This document shows positions 18,260 to 27,282 of a stretch of 35,980 bases of DNA, in pieces (the stretch's first letter is position 1; every line of letters begins with the position of its first letter). Where the stretch lies: positions 1-35,980 of the forward strand of contig WVZE01000020.1 in NCBI GenBank assembly GCA_011772645.1. Direction: 5' to 3'. The stretch comes from Candidatus Aenigmatarchaeota archaeon. Its GTDB lineage: Archaea; Aenigmatarchaeota; Aenigmatarchaeia; QMZP01; QMZT01. The notes below the pieces were generated by a model, which had not been told where the DNA came from, made no database searches, and saw nothing but the letters and a program-made list of their open reading frames with translations. The position numbers and the translations under genes are program-made.

Positions 18260-18282
18260 CCAGGCAAACCAAAATTATCTCT

Positions 18283-18789
18283 ATGGAGATCTGGTATCTG
18301 ATAACACTGATAGGAACGCCCGAATTCTGGCTGGCATTCACCGGGGTTCTGGTCCTCGCCTATCTTTTCATAAGAAGAAGAATCCCTCAGGAAACCAGGA
18401 GATTTGTCAGGCACGGAATCCTGATCTTCATAATAAGTCTCTGGGTCACGGCAGGCATAGCGTTCTCCCTGAAGTATTCGATCCCTATCGAAAGGCCCTG
18501 CGTGCCGTGCGCGGAGGGGATAACCGAATGCAACCCCTACTGCATGGAGGACAACTCCTTCCCGTCCGGCCACACGGCCGTGATATTCTGCGTGGTCACG
18601 TCCGTGTTACTCGTATTCAGGAAAAAGAAGCTGATCGTGCTCTTCGCTGTATCTTTCCTTGTTGCCCTTTCGAGATACTTCCTCAGGGTCCACTATCCCG
18701 TGGACATACTGACCGGGGCTGTTATAGGGACATTTGTACCGATAATCGTTTATGAAATCTACAGAAAAAGGTCAGGATTTGTATCTTAA
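18283..18789 (+). CDS. PAP2-family membrane phosphatase
   Basis: KYSIPIERP, PSGHTAV, SRYFLRVHYPVDILTG motifs. Confidence 0.85.
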   Translation: MEIWYLITLIGTPEFWLAFTGVLVLAYLFIRRRIPQETRRFVRHGILIFIISLWVTAGIAFSLKYSIPIERPCVPCAEGITECNPYCMEDNSFPSGHTAVIFCVVTSVLLVFRKKKLIVLFAVSFLVALSRYFLRVHYPVDILTGAVIGTFVPIIVYEIYRKRSGFVS

Positions 18790-19998
18790 TATCCCGCCTA
18801 TGCCGCCCATCTCTTTCAATTGGCTTCCCTCTTTGGTCTCAGCGGAGACCATCTCCACGTCCGTCCCCATCTCCTCTGCGAGTTTTATGATCTCGTCCGT
18901 AAGGTCCTTCTCGGCCAGGATATCGTAAAGCTCCCCGCATTTCTTGCATTTTTTCCCCTCGGCCTGCTTCCTTGTCATTATCAGGTCCTTCTCCTCCCCG
19001 CATTTTGGGCACTGGGCCCTCGCCTTGACCCAGTCGAAGTGTTCCGAGATCAGGAGAACTTCCACTGTCCCTGACTTGAGGGACTGGGCGACCTCCTTCA
19101 GTCCGTACACGGCCAGGCCGGAATCCTTCCCGAGTTCGTCGAAGAACCTGCCGAGCAGCTTTTTCTCCTTCATCACGCTCGCTTCCTTCAGGGCTTCCTC
19201 TGACCTGTTAACGGCCTCCTCGAGACCGTACTCCCCGGTGTAGGAGGTGTCCACGACCGAGATCACCTTCTCCTGGAAATCGTACCTTATGAATTTCCCG
19301 TTCATGAACCTGTCCTTCACAGGGCCTGGTCCCCCCACGATGACGCCCTTGAGGTCCTTGAGGTCGCTGAACTGCTGGGAGGCGACGTCGCCGACCTTCT
19401 TCATGAAGTCGTGGAGCAATCCCTCACGTACGCGGGCGTACCTCGCCTGGGACCAACCTCCCTTGTCGGTCTTGCCGGGAACGAGGGAATCCAGATGTTT
19501 AAGGGATTTTATCCTCTTTCCCTGGAGTACCCCGATCTCAGCCTCTGACTTGTCCAGGACTATGATCCCGTAAACCTCCTTCTCCCTGACCATGTCCTTG
19601 AGGGGATCGAGCACGAACTTCTGGTCGCACCAGTACAGTTTCTGCCTCATGGGTTCTGGAGGCTCGAGCGCGTAGATCTCGATGTCCGCCACGCCCTCGC
19701 GTTCGGAGATGTTCCCGGAGAACAGGACGAGGCCGTTCTCTGGCGTCTGCTTGTACAATTTCAAATGCTGGAGGATCCGTTCGAGAGCCGACATCACGTT
19801 CTTTTTCACGGTCTTTGATTTTATGTTCTGGGCGGTTGACTGCTCGTTCCTGATCTGCTCCACCACCTTGTTCAGGTTGTAACCGGAAGGAATGTAAACG
19901 GAAACGAGTTCAGTATGTCGACCGCGAAAGCCATCTAGTTCTTCGACTAGATCTTTCAGTCTTCTCTTCCGGATATCTTCCTTCGTCATTGCAGACAC
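18772..19998 (-). CDS. prf1: Peptide chain release factor aRF1 (GGQ replaced by GGW)
   Basis: NIKS (AQNIKSKTVKK) and YWCDQKF retained; Zn-ribbon CPKCG..CKKCG; catalytic loop reads GKTDKGGWSQARYARVRE. Confidence 0.92.
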   Translation of the reverse strand: MSAMTKEDIRKRRLKDLVEELDGFRGRHTELVSVYIPSGYNLNKVVEQIRNEQSTAQNIKSKTVKKNVMSALERILQHLKLYKQTPENGLVLFSGNISEREGVADIEIYALEPPEPMRQKLYWCDQKFVLDPLKDMVREKEVYGIIVLDKSEAEIGVLQGKRIKSLKHLDSLVPGKTDKGGWSQARYARVREGLLHDFMKKVGDVASQQFSDLKDLKGVIVGGPGPVKDRFMNGKFIRYDFQEKVISVVDTSYTGEYGLEEAVNRSEEALKEASVMKEKKLLGRFFDELGKDSGLAVYGLKEVAQSLKSGTVEVLLISEHFDWVKARAQCPKCGEEKDLIMTRKQAEGKKCKKCGELYDILAEKDLTDEIIKLAEEMGTDVEMVSAETKEGSQLKEMGGIGGILRYKS

Positions 19999-20046
19999 CT
20001 CGTTTTAAGTTTAGTTTTGATTTCTTATATTTAAAGAAAGGGAAGG

Positions 20047-21408
20047 TCAGACCCTTATCTGGAAAACCAGCGGGTTTTCCCGGGTTACATCAGGATTAAA
20101 GGCGAGAACTTCCTCAAGAATCACGAAACTCGTGTCGTAGTCTGATTTCTGTTTGTATTCTGACGTAGTCGAATATTCGCTCGTGACATGGTAATCGGAA
20201 AGCGATACTTCTTCCTTTTTGGAATTATACTTATCTTCTGAAACAGCATCTTCTATGTGTGTTTCTTTCTTTACCTGAACCTCAAAAACCTCGTTAAGCG
20301 GTGGTTTACTTGAAGGAACTTTTGTGGATGTGACAAATCTCCAAACTTCCTTTCTTGTCTCAAGATTGATGCAGTATAAGTTGCAATCCCAAGAACCGAA
20401 GTAAAGAAGATCATCATGTATTAAGGGTTCGTTGTATATCTTCCCTCCGGTCTTGAATCTCCAGACTTCTTTGCCTTCATTGCTAACAGCATAAATATTA
20501 CCGTCTTCACATCCAAAAATTACCTGCTCTTTGTACATTATGTAACTCTGGTCAATTATTGCACCTCCTGCACTGAATTGCCAAAGTTCTTTTCCGCTTT
20601 CTGGATCCAGAGCGTACAAAACACCGCTTCTTGATCCATGATACAAAATGCCTTTCCTGACAGTAGGTGTGCCTCCAGAATTGCCAAAGTTGCCTGTCTT
20701 TTTTTTCCAAACAAGTTTTCCAGTTTCTACATCGGCCGCGTATACAAAACTGTCCATTGAGGCAAAATATATAATATCTTTGTATATACAGAAAGGTACA
20801 TCATTTACCATCTCATCCCCTGTTGTAAGCCTCCAGATCTCCTTACCTGTCTCTGCATCCAGGCAGTACATGTTATGATCATAAGAAGTTACATACAATC
20901 TCCCATTGTACAATCTCGGCATTGAGGCTACAGGTCCTCCTGTTCTGAATTTCCATGCCTCTTTTCCTTCGATGGTTATACAATATACATACCCGTCCTT
21001 AGAGCCGAAATAAAATTTTTCTCTTCCTAACGCACCAGAAACGAATATACTATCACCTGTCTGGAAGGTCCAGATTATCTCGCCTTTTTTTGAATCTATT
21101 GCATAAAGCTTTCCGTCGAATGAGCCTATGAAGAATACATCTCCATGAAAAATAGGGGTTGAATCTGTGATAATTCCATCTGTCTTAACCCTCCATATCT
21201 CTTGACCATTAGAGATGTCAACAGCGTAAACATTCTGGTCACAGCAACCGAAATAAACTATGCCATCCCTTATTACAGGACTACTGTCTATACTCCCCCC
21301 TATGCTCATCTTCCATATGCGATCGTAAGTCTTCGTTTTTCTGACTTCTACTTCTTCTATCCCAACATCGAAGTCTGAGGACTCAAATCCTTCAAATCCG
21401 AAGTCCAT
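20047..21408 (-). CDS. PQQ-like beta-propeller protein, tandem copy 5 (last in transcription order)
   Basis: About eight repeats of YFGS.DG.VYA.D..TGKEIWRF.TGG; N-term MDFGFEGFESSDFDVGIEEV; tail SDYHVTSEYSTTSEYKQKSDYD. Confidence 0.9.
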   Translation of the reverse strand: MDFGFEGFESSDFDVGIEEVEVRKTKTYDRIWKMSIGGSIDSSPVIRDGIVYFGCCDQNVYAVDISNGQEIWRVKTDGIITDSTPIFHGDVFFIGSFDGKLYAIDSKKGEIIWTFQTGDSIFVSGALGREKFYFGSKDGYVYCITIEGKEAWKFRTGGPVASMPRLYNGRLYVTSYDHNMYCLDAETGKEIWRLTTGDEMVNDVPFCIYKDIIYFASMDSFVYAADVETGKLVWKKKTGNFGNSGGTPTVRKGILYHGSRSGVLYALDPESGKELWQFSAGGAIIDQSYIMYKEQVIFGCEDGNIYAVSNEGKEVWRFKTGGKIYNEPLIHDDLLYFGSWDCNLYCINLETRKEVWRFVTSTKVPSSKPPLNEVFEVQVKKETHIEDAVSEDKYNSKKEEVSLSDYHVTSEYSTTSEYKQKSDYDTSFVILEEVLAFNPDVTRENPLVFQIRV

Positions 21409-22721
21409 ACTTCATCCTCCATTATTCCTTCGAATATGACCAGATTAACATCATAATCAGACTTTTGTCTGTACTCGCTTGTTGTGGAATATTCGCTCGT
21501 CAGGTGGTAGTCGGAAAGGTTTACTTCCTCCACGTTCTTTGAGCTGTATTTTTCCTGAGAAACCTCTTCCTTCGGGCTCTCCTTCTTGATGACTATCTCG
21601 AACTGCTCGTGGGGGGGAGGACCCACAGAAGGCGTTTTCATGCTTGTAGCGAACCTCCATATCTCCTCGCCCGTGTCTGGATTGAGGATGTAAAGGTGGC
21701 AGTCCATGGAGCACGCTATCAGCATGCCGTTGTAGAGGGAAGGGGCATCGTAGGAGCCTCCCTTGCCGAAGTGATATCTCCAGACTTCCTTCCCGTTTCT
21801 GCCCAGGCAGTAGAGGTTCCCGTCCTCGGAGCCGAAGTATACGCGGTTGTTGATGATGCTTATTCCTATCAGCATTTCCTTGGCCCTGAACCTCCAGATT
21901 TCCTTGCCGTCCATGGTCAGGCAGTAAACATAACCGTCCCTGGAACCCGTTACCAGGGAATCACCCATAACAACAGCGCACGTATTGTTCCCGAATTTGC
22001 CCGTCCTGAACCTCCAGATTTCCTTTCCTGTTTCCACGTCAACGGCGTACAGGTAGCTGTCATGTGAGGTCACGTAAACGACTCCGTTATGAACGGTTGC
22101 AGGGAAGTCCATGAATATCTCGCCTCCAGTCTTGAATCTCCAGAGTTCTTTACCTTCCTTCCTGTCCAGGCAGTAAAAATACCCGTCAAAACTCCCCACC
22201 ATGACCTTCTCCTTGTAAACGCAGGGACCCGAAGCTATCTCCCCTCCTGTCTTGAATCTCCACAGCAAAGAACCGTCAAAAACATTGAGCGCGTAAAGGT
22301 AACCGGTCTTGGAACCGAAGTAGACCACGTCATCGCATATCTCAGGCCGGCTGTAGAGCTTGTCCCCTGTCCTGAAACTCCAGATTTCCTTCCCGTTCCT
22401 TATGTCAAGACAATAGATGTTTCCCTGGAAGCAGGAAAAGCACACCATGTTCTTGTACACATTCGAGGGCGGGCTTCCGTTAGGCCCGTTTGACCTGTAT
22501 TTCCACAGCAGTCTCCTGGTTTTCAGGTTAACTGCATAGAAATAACTGTCCATTGCTGGGAAATAGACTACGTCCTTGTGAATTACGTGAAAGGTGGTGC
22601 TACCCCCGGGGCTCCATTCCCATATGCGCGTGAATTTGCGGGTTCTCTTGACCTCGATTTCCTCCACGTCTACATCGAAACCCGAGAATCCGGAATCAAA
22701 TCCCTCGAATCCGAATGGCAT
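21357..22721 (-). CDS. PQQ-like beta-propeller protein, tandem copy 4
   Basis: Same repeats; N-term MPFGFEGFDSGFSGFDVDVEEI; tail SDYHLTSEYSTTSEYRQKSDYD. Confidence 0.9.
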   Translation of the reverse strand: MPFGFEGFDSGFSGFDVDVEEIEVKRTRKFTRIWEWSPGGSTTFHVIHKDVVYFPAMDSYFYAVNLKTRRLLWKYRSNGPNGSPPSNVYKNMVCFSCFQGNIYCLDIRNGKEIWSFRTGDKLYSRPEICDDVVYFGSKTGYLYALNVFDGSLLWRFKTGGEIASGPCVYKEKVMVGSFDGYFYCLDRKEGKELWRFKTGGEIFMDFPATVHNGVVYVTSHDSYLYAVDVETGKEIWRFRTGKFGNNTCAVVMGDSLVTGSRDGYVYCLTMDGKEIWRFRAKEMLIGISIINNRVYFGSEDGNLYCLGRNGKEVWRYHFGKGGSYDAPSLYNGMLIACSMDCHLYILNPDTGEEIWRFATSMKTPSVGPPPHEQFEIVIKKESPKEEVSQEKYSSKNVEEVNLSDYHLTSEYSTTSEYRQKSDYDVNLVIFEGIMEDEVWTSDLKDLSPQTSMLG

Positions 22722-24046
22722 GGCAACTCCTCCATATTTAAAATTCCTTCAAACATCACGAAGCTCGTATCGTAGTCTGATTTCTGCTTGTATTCGGAAG
22801 TGGTCGAATACTCGCTCTGAACATGGTAATCCGAGAGTGAGACGCTGTCCTCCTTTTTCTCCTTGTATTTTTCCTCGGAAACAGCGTCTTCCATGTGGGT
22901 CTCCTTTTTGACCTCCACCTCAAAGGAAGCGTGCGGATGGGGTATGTAGGATTCAACGAGGGTCGAGGTGGGGGTCCTCCAGAGTTCCTTTCGTTCCTCT
23001 ATATCCACAGCGTAAAAATAACAGTCCCATGAACCAATGTAGATCACGCCTTCGTGCATGAGGAACTTCCCGTAGAGCTTTCCGCTTGTCCTGAATCTCC
23101 AGAGCTCCTTGCCTTCGAGGCTGAGGAAATACAGGTTCCCGTCCTCGCAGCCGAATATGATCATATCCTTGTAGATCCTCGGCTGCTGCGCGATTATGGG
23201 TCCTCCTGCCCTGAACCTCCAGATCCCCTTGCCTTCGAGCGTCAGGGCGAAGAATTCGCCGTCCCTTGAGCCGAAGTAAATTATTCCTTTGTGTATCGCA
23301 GGTATGCCTCCGCCTATACCGTACTTGCCCGCCTGGAACCTCCATAGTTCCTTACCCGTGTCCGCATTGACAGCGTAAAGATTGCTGTCAAGGCCGCCGA
23401 AAAATAAAACGTTCCTGTGTATCAAGAAGGGCATGTTGTTTATCATCTCGTCCCCGGTCCTGAACCGCCAGATTTCCTTACCCGTTCCCGCGTCCAAGCA
23501 GTACATGTTGTTGTCGTAGGAGGTTATGTAGACCTTCCCGCTCTCAACCAGAGGAGCAGATGCTATCTCCCCTCCTGTCTTGAACCTCCAGATTTCCTTG
23601 CCTGTCTCGCAGCTGACAGCATAGACGTTTCCGTCCCTTGAGCCGAAATAAGCGTTTTCCCCGTAAACGAAGGGCGAGCTGAATATCTCCCCGGAGGTTT
23701 TGAAAATCCAGACTGTTTCTCTTTTTTCGAGGTCGATCCTGTAGAGGTTCTTGTCGCAGGAGCCGATTATTATGGAGTTGCCGAAAAGTGCGGGAGAAGA
23801 GCCTAAGATCCTGTCGTTGGTCTTGAATCTCCATACGATCTCGCCTGTTTTTTGATCCGCACCGTAAACATATCCGTCCTGCGCCCCGAAGTATATGATT
23901 CCTTTGTGTATTATCGGGTTGTTGTCTATGCTTCCGCCTATGCTCGTCTTCCACACCCTGTCATATGTTTTGACTTTACTGACCACGACATCCTCTATTT
24001 CTACATCAAAATCTGAGGATTCAAACCCTTCGAATCCGATGTCCAT
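22670..24046 (-). CDS. PQQ-like beta-propeller protein, tandem copy 3
   Basis: Same repeats; N-term MDIGFEGFESSDFDVEIEDV; tail SDYHVQSEYSTTSEYKQKSDYD. Confidence 0.9.
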   Translation of the reverse strand: MDIGFEGFESSDFDVEIEDVVVSKVKTYDRVWKTSIGGSIDNNPIIHKGIIYFGAQDGYVYGADQKTGEIVWRFKTNDRILGSSPALFGNSIIIGSCDKNLYRIDLEKRETVWIFKTSGEIFSSPFVYGENAYFGSRDGNVYAVSCETGKEIWRFKTGGEIASAPLVESGKVYITSYDNNMYCLDAGTGKEIWRFRTGDEMINNMPFLIHRNVLFFGGLDSNLYAVNADTGKELWRFQAGKYGIGGGIPAIHKGIIYFGSRDGEFFALTLEGKGIWRFRAGGPIIAQQPRIYKDMIIFGCEDGNLYFLSLEGKELWRFRTSGKLYGKFLMHEGVIYIGSWDCYFYAVDIEERKELWRTPTSTLVESYIPHPHASFEVEVKKETHMEDAVSEEKYKEKKEDSVSLSDYHVQSEYSTTSEYKQKSDYDTSFVMFEGILNMEELPCHSDSRDLIPDSRVSM

Positions 24047-25359
24047 ATGCTCTCCTCCTCCATAATATCTTCAAACATAACTAGCGAAACGTCGTAGTCA
24101 GATTTTTGTTTGTATTCTGATTCGGTTGAATATTCGCTTTCAACGTGATAATCGGAAAGGGAAACTGTTTCCTCTTTTTTCTTCTTGTATTTTTCCTCGT
24201 CTGCCTCCTCTTCGATATGACTTTCTTTCTTTATCTCCACCTTGAAAGAGCCGTGAGGAGGTGGTAAGAAAGACTGTTCATTGGTTGAAGTGGGAACTCT
24301 CCATAGTTCGTTCCCTTCCAAGTCATATGCGTAAAGATTACAATCCCAGGAACCAACAAAAACTTTGTCTTTGTAAAGAACAGGCGGGACCATCAGAATG
24401 TTTATCTTCTTTTTCCAGACTTCATGCCCTTCGAAATCTATCAGGTAAAGGAAACCATCTTCACTGATAATGAACATCCCCCTATCCGAGATTTGCGGTT
24501 TTTGCCATGTGGAGGCTCCCGAAGTTCTGTATCTCCATATCTCCTTCCCCTCCAAGGTCAGGGCGTAAAGGATTCCGTCCCTTGCAACGAAATATATAAC
24601 GTTTTTGTGAATGGTCACATTTCCCGAGTTGCCGTATTCTCCTGTTCTGAACCTCCAAATCTCCTTTCCTGTATCTGCATCTATTGCATAAAGGAAATTG
24701 TCAAAACTTCCGAAGTAAAGAACTCCGTTTTCAATCACCAGCGGAAGGTTGTTAATTATCTCTCCTCCTGTCTTGAACCTCCAAATCTCCTTTCCTGTCT
24801 CGGCTTCAAGGCAGTAGAGATTCGAATCGTGAGAACCTATGTAAACCCTTCCGTTCCATATTTGAGGACAGGACCCTACAGCATCACTTGCCTTGAACCG
24901 CCATATTTCCTTGCCATTCGAAACATCAACGGAATAAACATAGCCGTCAACCGAACCGAAATATACATTACCGTTCTCAGCGTTGGGTGAACCGAATATT
25001 TTATCGCCAGTTCTGAACCTCCATATTTCATTTCCTGTTTCTATATCAATGCAGTACAAGCAATAATCATAGCTACCTATGAATAATTTTCCGTCCTTCA
25101 CCATGGGACAGGAACCGAATATCAACGCATCTGTCTTGAATCTCCAGACAGTTTTGCCTGTATCTATTTCAACAGCGTAAACGTAACCGTTTGCCTCCCC
25201 GAAATAAGCAACGTTATTTTCGATGAACGGAACGCTGGTTATGCTTCCTCCCTTTCCCACTAAGAACATCCTGTCGAACTTTCCGACCTTCTTGACCTCG
25301 ACATCCTCTATTTCTGCATCAAAATCTGAGGATTCAAACCCTTCGAATCCGATATCCAT
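24001..25359 (-). CDS. PQQ-like beta-propeller protein, tandem copy 2
   Basis: Same repeats; N-term MDIGFEGFESSDFDAEIEDV; tail SDYHVESEYSTESEYKQKSDYD. Confidence 0.9.
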   Translation of the reverse strand: MDIGFEGFESSDFDAEIEDVEVKKVGKFDRMFLVGKGGSITSVPFIENNVAYFGEANGYVYAVEIDTGKTVWRFKTDALIFGSCPMVKDGKLFIGSYDYCLYCIDIETGNEIWRFRTGDKIFGSPNAENGNVYFGSVDGYVYSVDVSNGKEIWRFKASDAVGSCPQIWNGRVYIGSHDSNLYCLEAETGKEIWRFKTGGEIINNLPLVIENGVLYFGSFDNFLYAIDADTGKEIWRFRTGEYGNSGNVTIHKNVIYFVARDGILYALTLEGKEIWRYRTSGASTWQKPQISDRGMFIISEDGFLYLIDFEGHEVWKKKINILMVPPVLYKDKVFVGSWDCNLYAYDLEGNELWRVPTSTNEQSFLPPPHGSFKVEIKKESHIEEEADEEKYKKKKEETVSLSDYHVESEYSTESEYKQKSDYDVSLVMFEDIMEEESIWTSDSKGLNPQILM

Positions 25360-26690
25360 ATGCTCTCCTCCTCCATAATTCCTTCAAACATTACGAAAGT
25401 TGTGTCGTAATCCGACTTTTGTTTGTACTCGCTCTCGCTTGAGTACTCGCTCGTGACGTGATAATCCGAGAGCGAAACGCTTTCCTCTTCCTTTTTCTTT
25501 TTGTACTTTTCCCCTTCAACAGCTTCCTCCACGCCCGTATCCTTCTTCACCTCGAGTTCGAAACACTCGAAAGGTTCAGGTAACAAGGCAGGTTTGTTGG
25601 TGCTCGTCTGGAATCTCCAGATTTCTTCTCCTGTTTCTGGATCAGCCAGATACAAATGGCAGTCCCAGCTTCCGAAACACAGAACTCCCTCTATTAGAAC
25701 TACAGAAGTGTAAACGCCTCCGTTCGTTTGGAACCTCCAGAGTTCTTTTCCATCGAGCGAAAGGCAGTAAACGTTCCCATCCCCGGCTCCGAAATAAATT
25801 TTTTCGTTGTGAACTAGCGGGCCTTTGTCTATGATTTCCTTTCCGGTCTGGAACCTCCACAATTCTTTTCCTTCAAGTGTGAGCGCGTATAAAATCCCGT
25901 CCCTGGAACCGTAATACAAAACGTTTTCGTGGAGTGTGGGGATCCCGCAGTTCCCGTATTTACCTGTCCTGAACCTCCATACTTCCTTCCCGTTCTCCGT
26001 ATTTATCGCGTAAAGGTTGTTGTCGAAAGAACCGAAGTACATAATACCGTTGTGAACAAGGAAAGGATAGTCGTTCTCGATTTCCGCCCCTGATTTGAAC
26101 CTCCATATCTCTTTGCCTGTCTCTGCCTCCAAACAATAGATAAACCCGGAAAATGAGCCTATTATCATTTTCTCTCCTACAACAATCGGTGAAGAGGTGA
26201 CAGCGTCACCCGTATTGTATCTCCAGACCAGCTCGCCTGTTTTCACATCAACTGCGTATGCAAACCCGTCCTTGCTTCCGAAGTAGGCTTTCCCGTTACT
26301 TACGAAAGCGGTTGTGTTTATCTCGCCTCCGGTCTTGTGGTGCCATACCTCTTTCCCTGTGTTAACATCAATACAGTACATGTTGCCATCGAAAGAACCT
26401 ATTAGAACAGTGTCTTCATGAATCGTTGGGGAAGAGTCCAAAAACACTCCGTTCCCCCTGAATCTCCAGATCTCCTTTCGTGTGGTGAAGTCCAGGGCGT
26501 AAACATGATTATCGAGCGAGGAGAAAATTAGCATACCCTTATGAATAACCGGACGTCCGCAAACGCTCCCTCCGAACGTGACCTTCCATATCCTGTCGTA
26601 TTTCCTCTTCTTCTTGACCTGAACGTCTTCCACGTCCACGTCAAAATCCCCGAACTCGGAAGTTCCGAATCCCTCGAAATCGAGATCCAT
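25308..26690 (-). CDS. PQQ-like beta-propeller protein, tandem copy 1 (first in transcription order)
   Basis: Same repeats; N-term MDLDFEGFGTSEFGDFDVDVEDV; tail SDYHVTSEYSSESEYKQKSDYD; GAGGTG Shine-Dalgarno just upstream. Confidence 0.9.
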   Translation of the reverse strand: MDLDFEGFGTSEFGDFDVDVEDVQVKKKRKYDRIWKVTFGGSVCGRPVIHKGMLIFSSLDNHVYALDFTTRKEIWRFRGNGVFLDSSPTIHEDTVLIGSFDGNMYCIDVNTGKEVWHHKTGGEINTTAFVSNGKAYFGSKDGFAYAVDVKTGELVWRYNTGDAVTSSPIVVGEKMIIGSFSGFIYCLEAETGKEIWRFKSGAEIENDYPFLVHNGIMYFGSFDNNLYAINTENGKEVWRFRTGKYGNCGIPTLHENVLYYGSRDGILYALTLEGKELWRFQTGKEIIDKGPLVHNEKIYFGAGDGNVYCLSLDGKELWRFQTNGGVYTSVVLIEGVLCFGSWDCHLYLADPETGEEIWRFQTSTNKPALLPEPFECFELEVKKDTGVEEAVEGEKYKKKKEEESVSLSDYHVTSEYSSESEYKQKSDYDTTFVMFEGIMEEESIWISDSKGLNPQILMQK

Positions 26691-26727
26691 CCAAGACCAC
26701 CTCTTTCGTTGATAAATACTTGTTTTT

Positions 26728-26742
26728 TTGGTTTATAAAGCT
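26728..26742 (-). promoter_or_regulatory. Candidate TATA box of the propeller array
   Basis: Minus-strand GCTTTATAAACC about 40 nt upstream of the first start codon. Confidence 0.45.
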
Positions 26743-26836
26743 TTTTGTTACCTAAAAGTTGTTAATTTTTAGGTATTTAGTGTATCCGGGCAAACAATTC
26801 AAATTTAAAGGAAAAGTTTAATAAATGATACATAAC

Positions 26837-26995
26837 AGCCCCGTAGTCTAGTGGCCAATGCTTTCGAGAGCCATTCTCGAATGGCGGCTTGGGATACCAG
26901 GCTCTGGACATAAGAACCCCCAGCGCGGCTCTTATCAACTCACGGCAACCAGAGGGAGAGACCTGGAGACTGCGGTTCGAATCCGCACGGGGCTA
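26837..26995 (+). tRNA. tRNA-Gln(CTG) with a D-loop intron (~26861-26892) and an anticodon-loop intron (~26908-26960)
   Basis: AGCCCCG...CGGGGCT-A acceptor, anticodon arm CCAGG-CTCTGG^A-CCTGG, T-arm TGCGG-TTCGAAT-CCGCA; D-loop insert has hairpin TTCGAGA-GCCAT-TCTCGAA. Confidence 0.8.
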
Positions 26996-27282
26996 TTGTC
27001 ATACTTATTTAAAGTTTAGGATTATTCTCAATATTGCGGAAATACAGCTAAAGCTCAGGAGTGGATTAAATGGAAGGTAAAAGCCTGTGTACTTTCAACA
27101 GAAGGTGCGGAAGTTATTCGGAAGGGATAGAAGAATGAAACTTTTTGACAAATGATTACAGGTTTCATAACCTTAAATGTTATGCAGACCTAAGCGAAGA
27201 ACACTTCGGGTTTCGCAGCCCACTTTTGAAAAGCGCAAATATTGAAAAATAATTTTTTATGTGTTTCAATACAATATAATTT

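Noticed and set aside
21357-25359. Overlapping propeller ORFs as frameshift errors of one giant gene
   Set aside because: Each unit has its own Met and conserved N-terminal motif, and the overlap recurs with nearly identical geometry four times.
20260-26650. Antisense ORFs such as 21609-22067, 22089-22493, 24424-24990
   Set aside because: Periodic repeats are the antisense of PQQ blade codons; not independent genes.
20047-26690. Possible CRISPR or DNA repeat array
   Set aside because: The periodicity is protein-level blade repetition and gene duplication, without identical short repeats and unique spacers.
26996-27282. Short ORF-like stretch after tRNA-Gln (e.g. MEGKSLCTFNRRCGSYSEGIEE)
   Set aside because: Too short, no conservation evidence; treated as intergenic.
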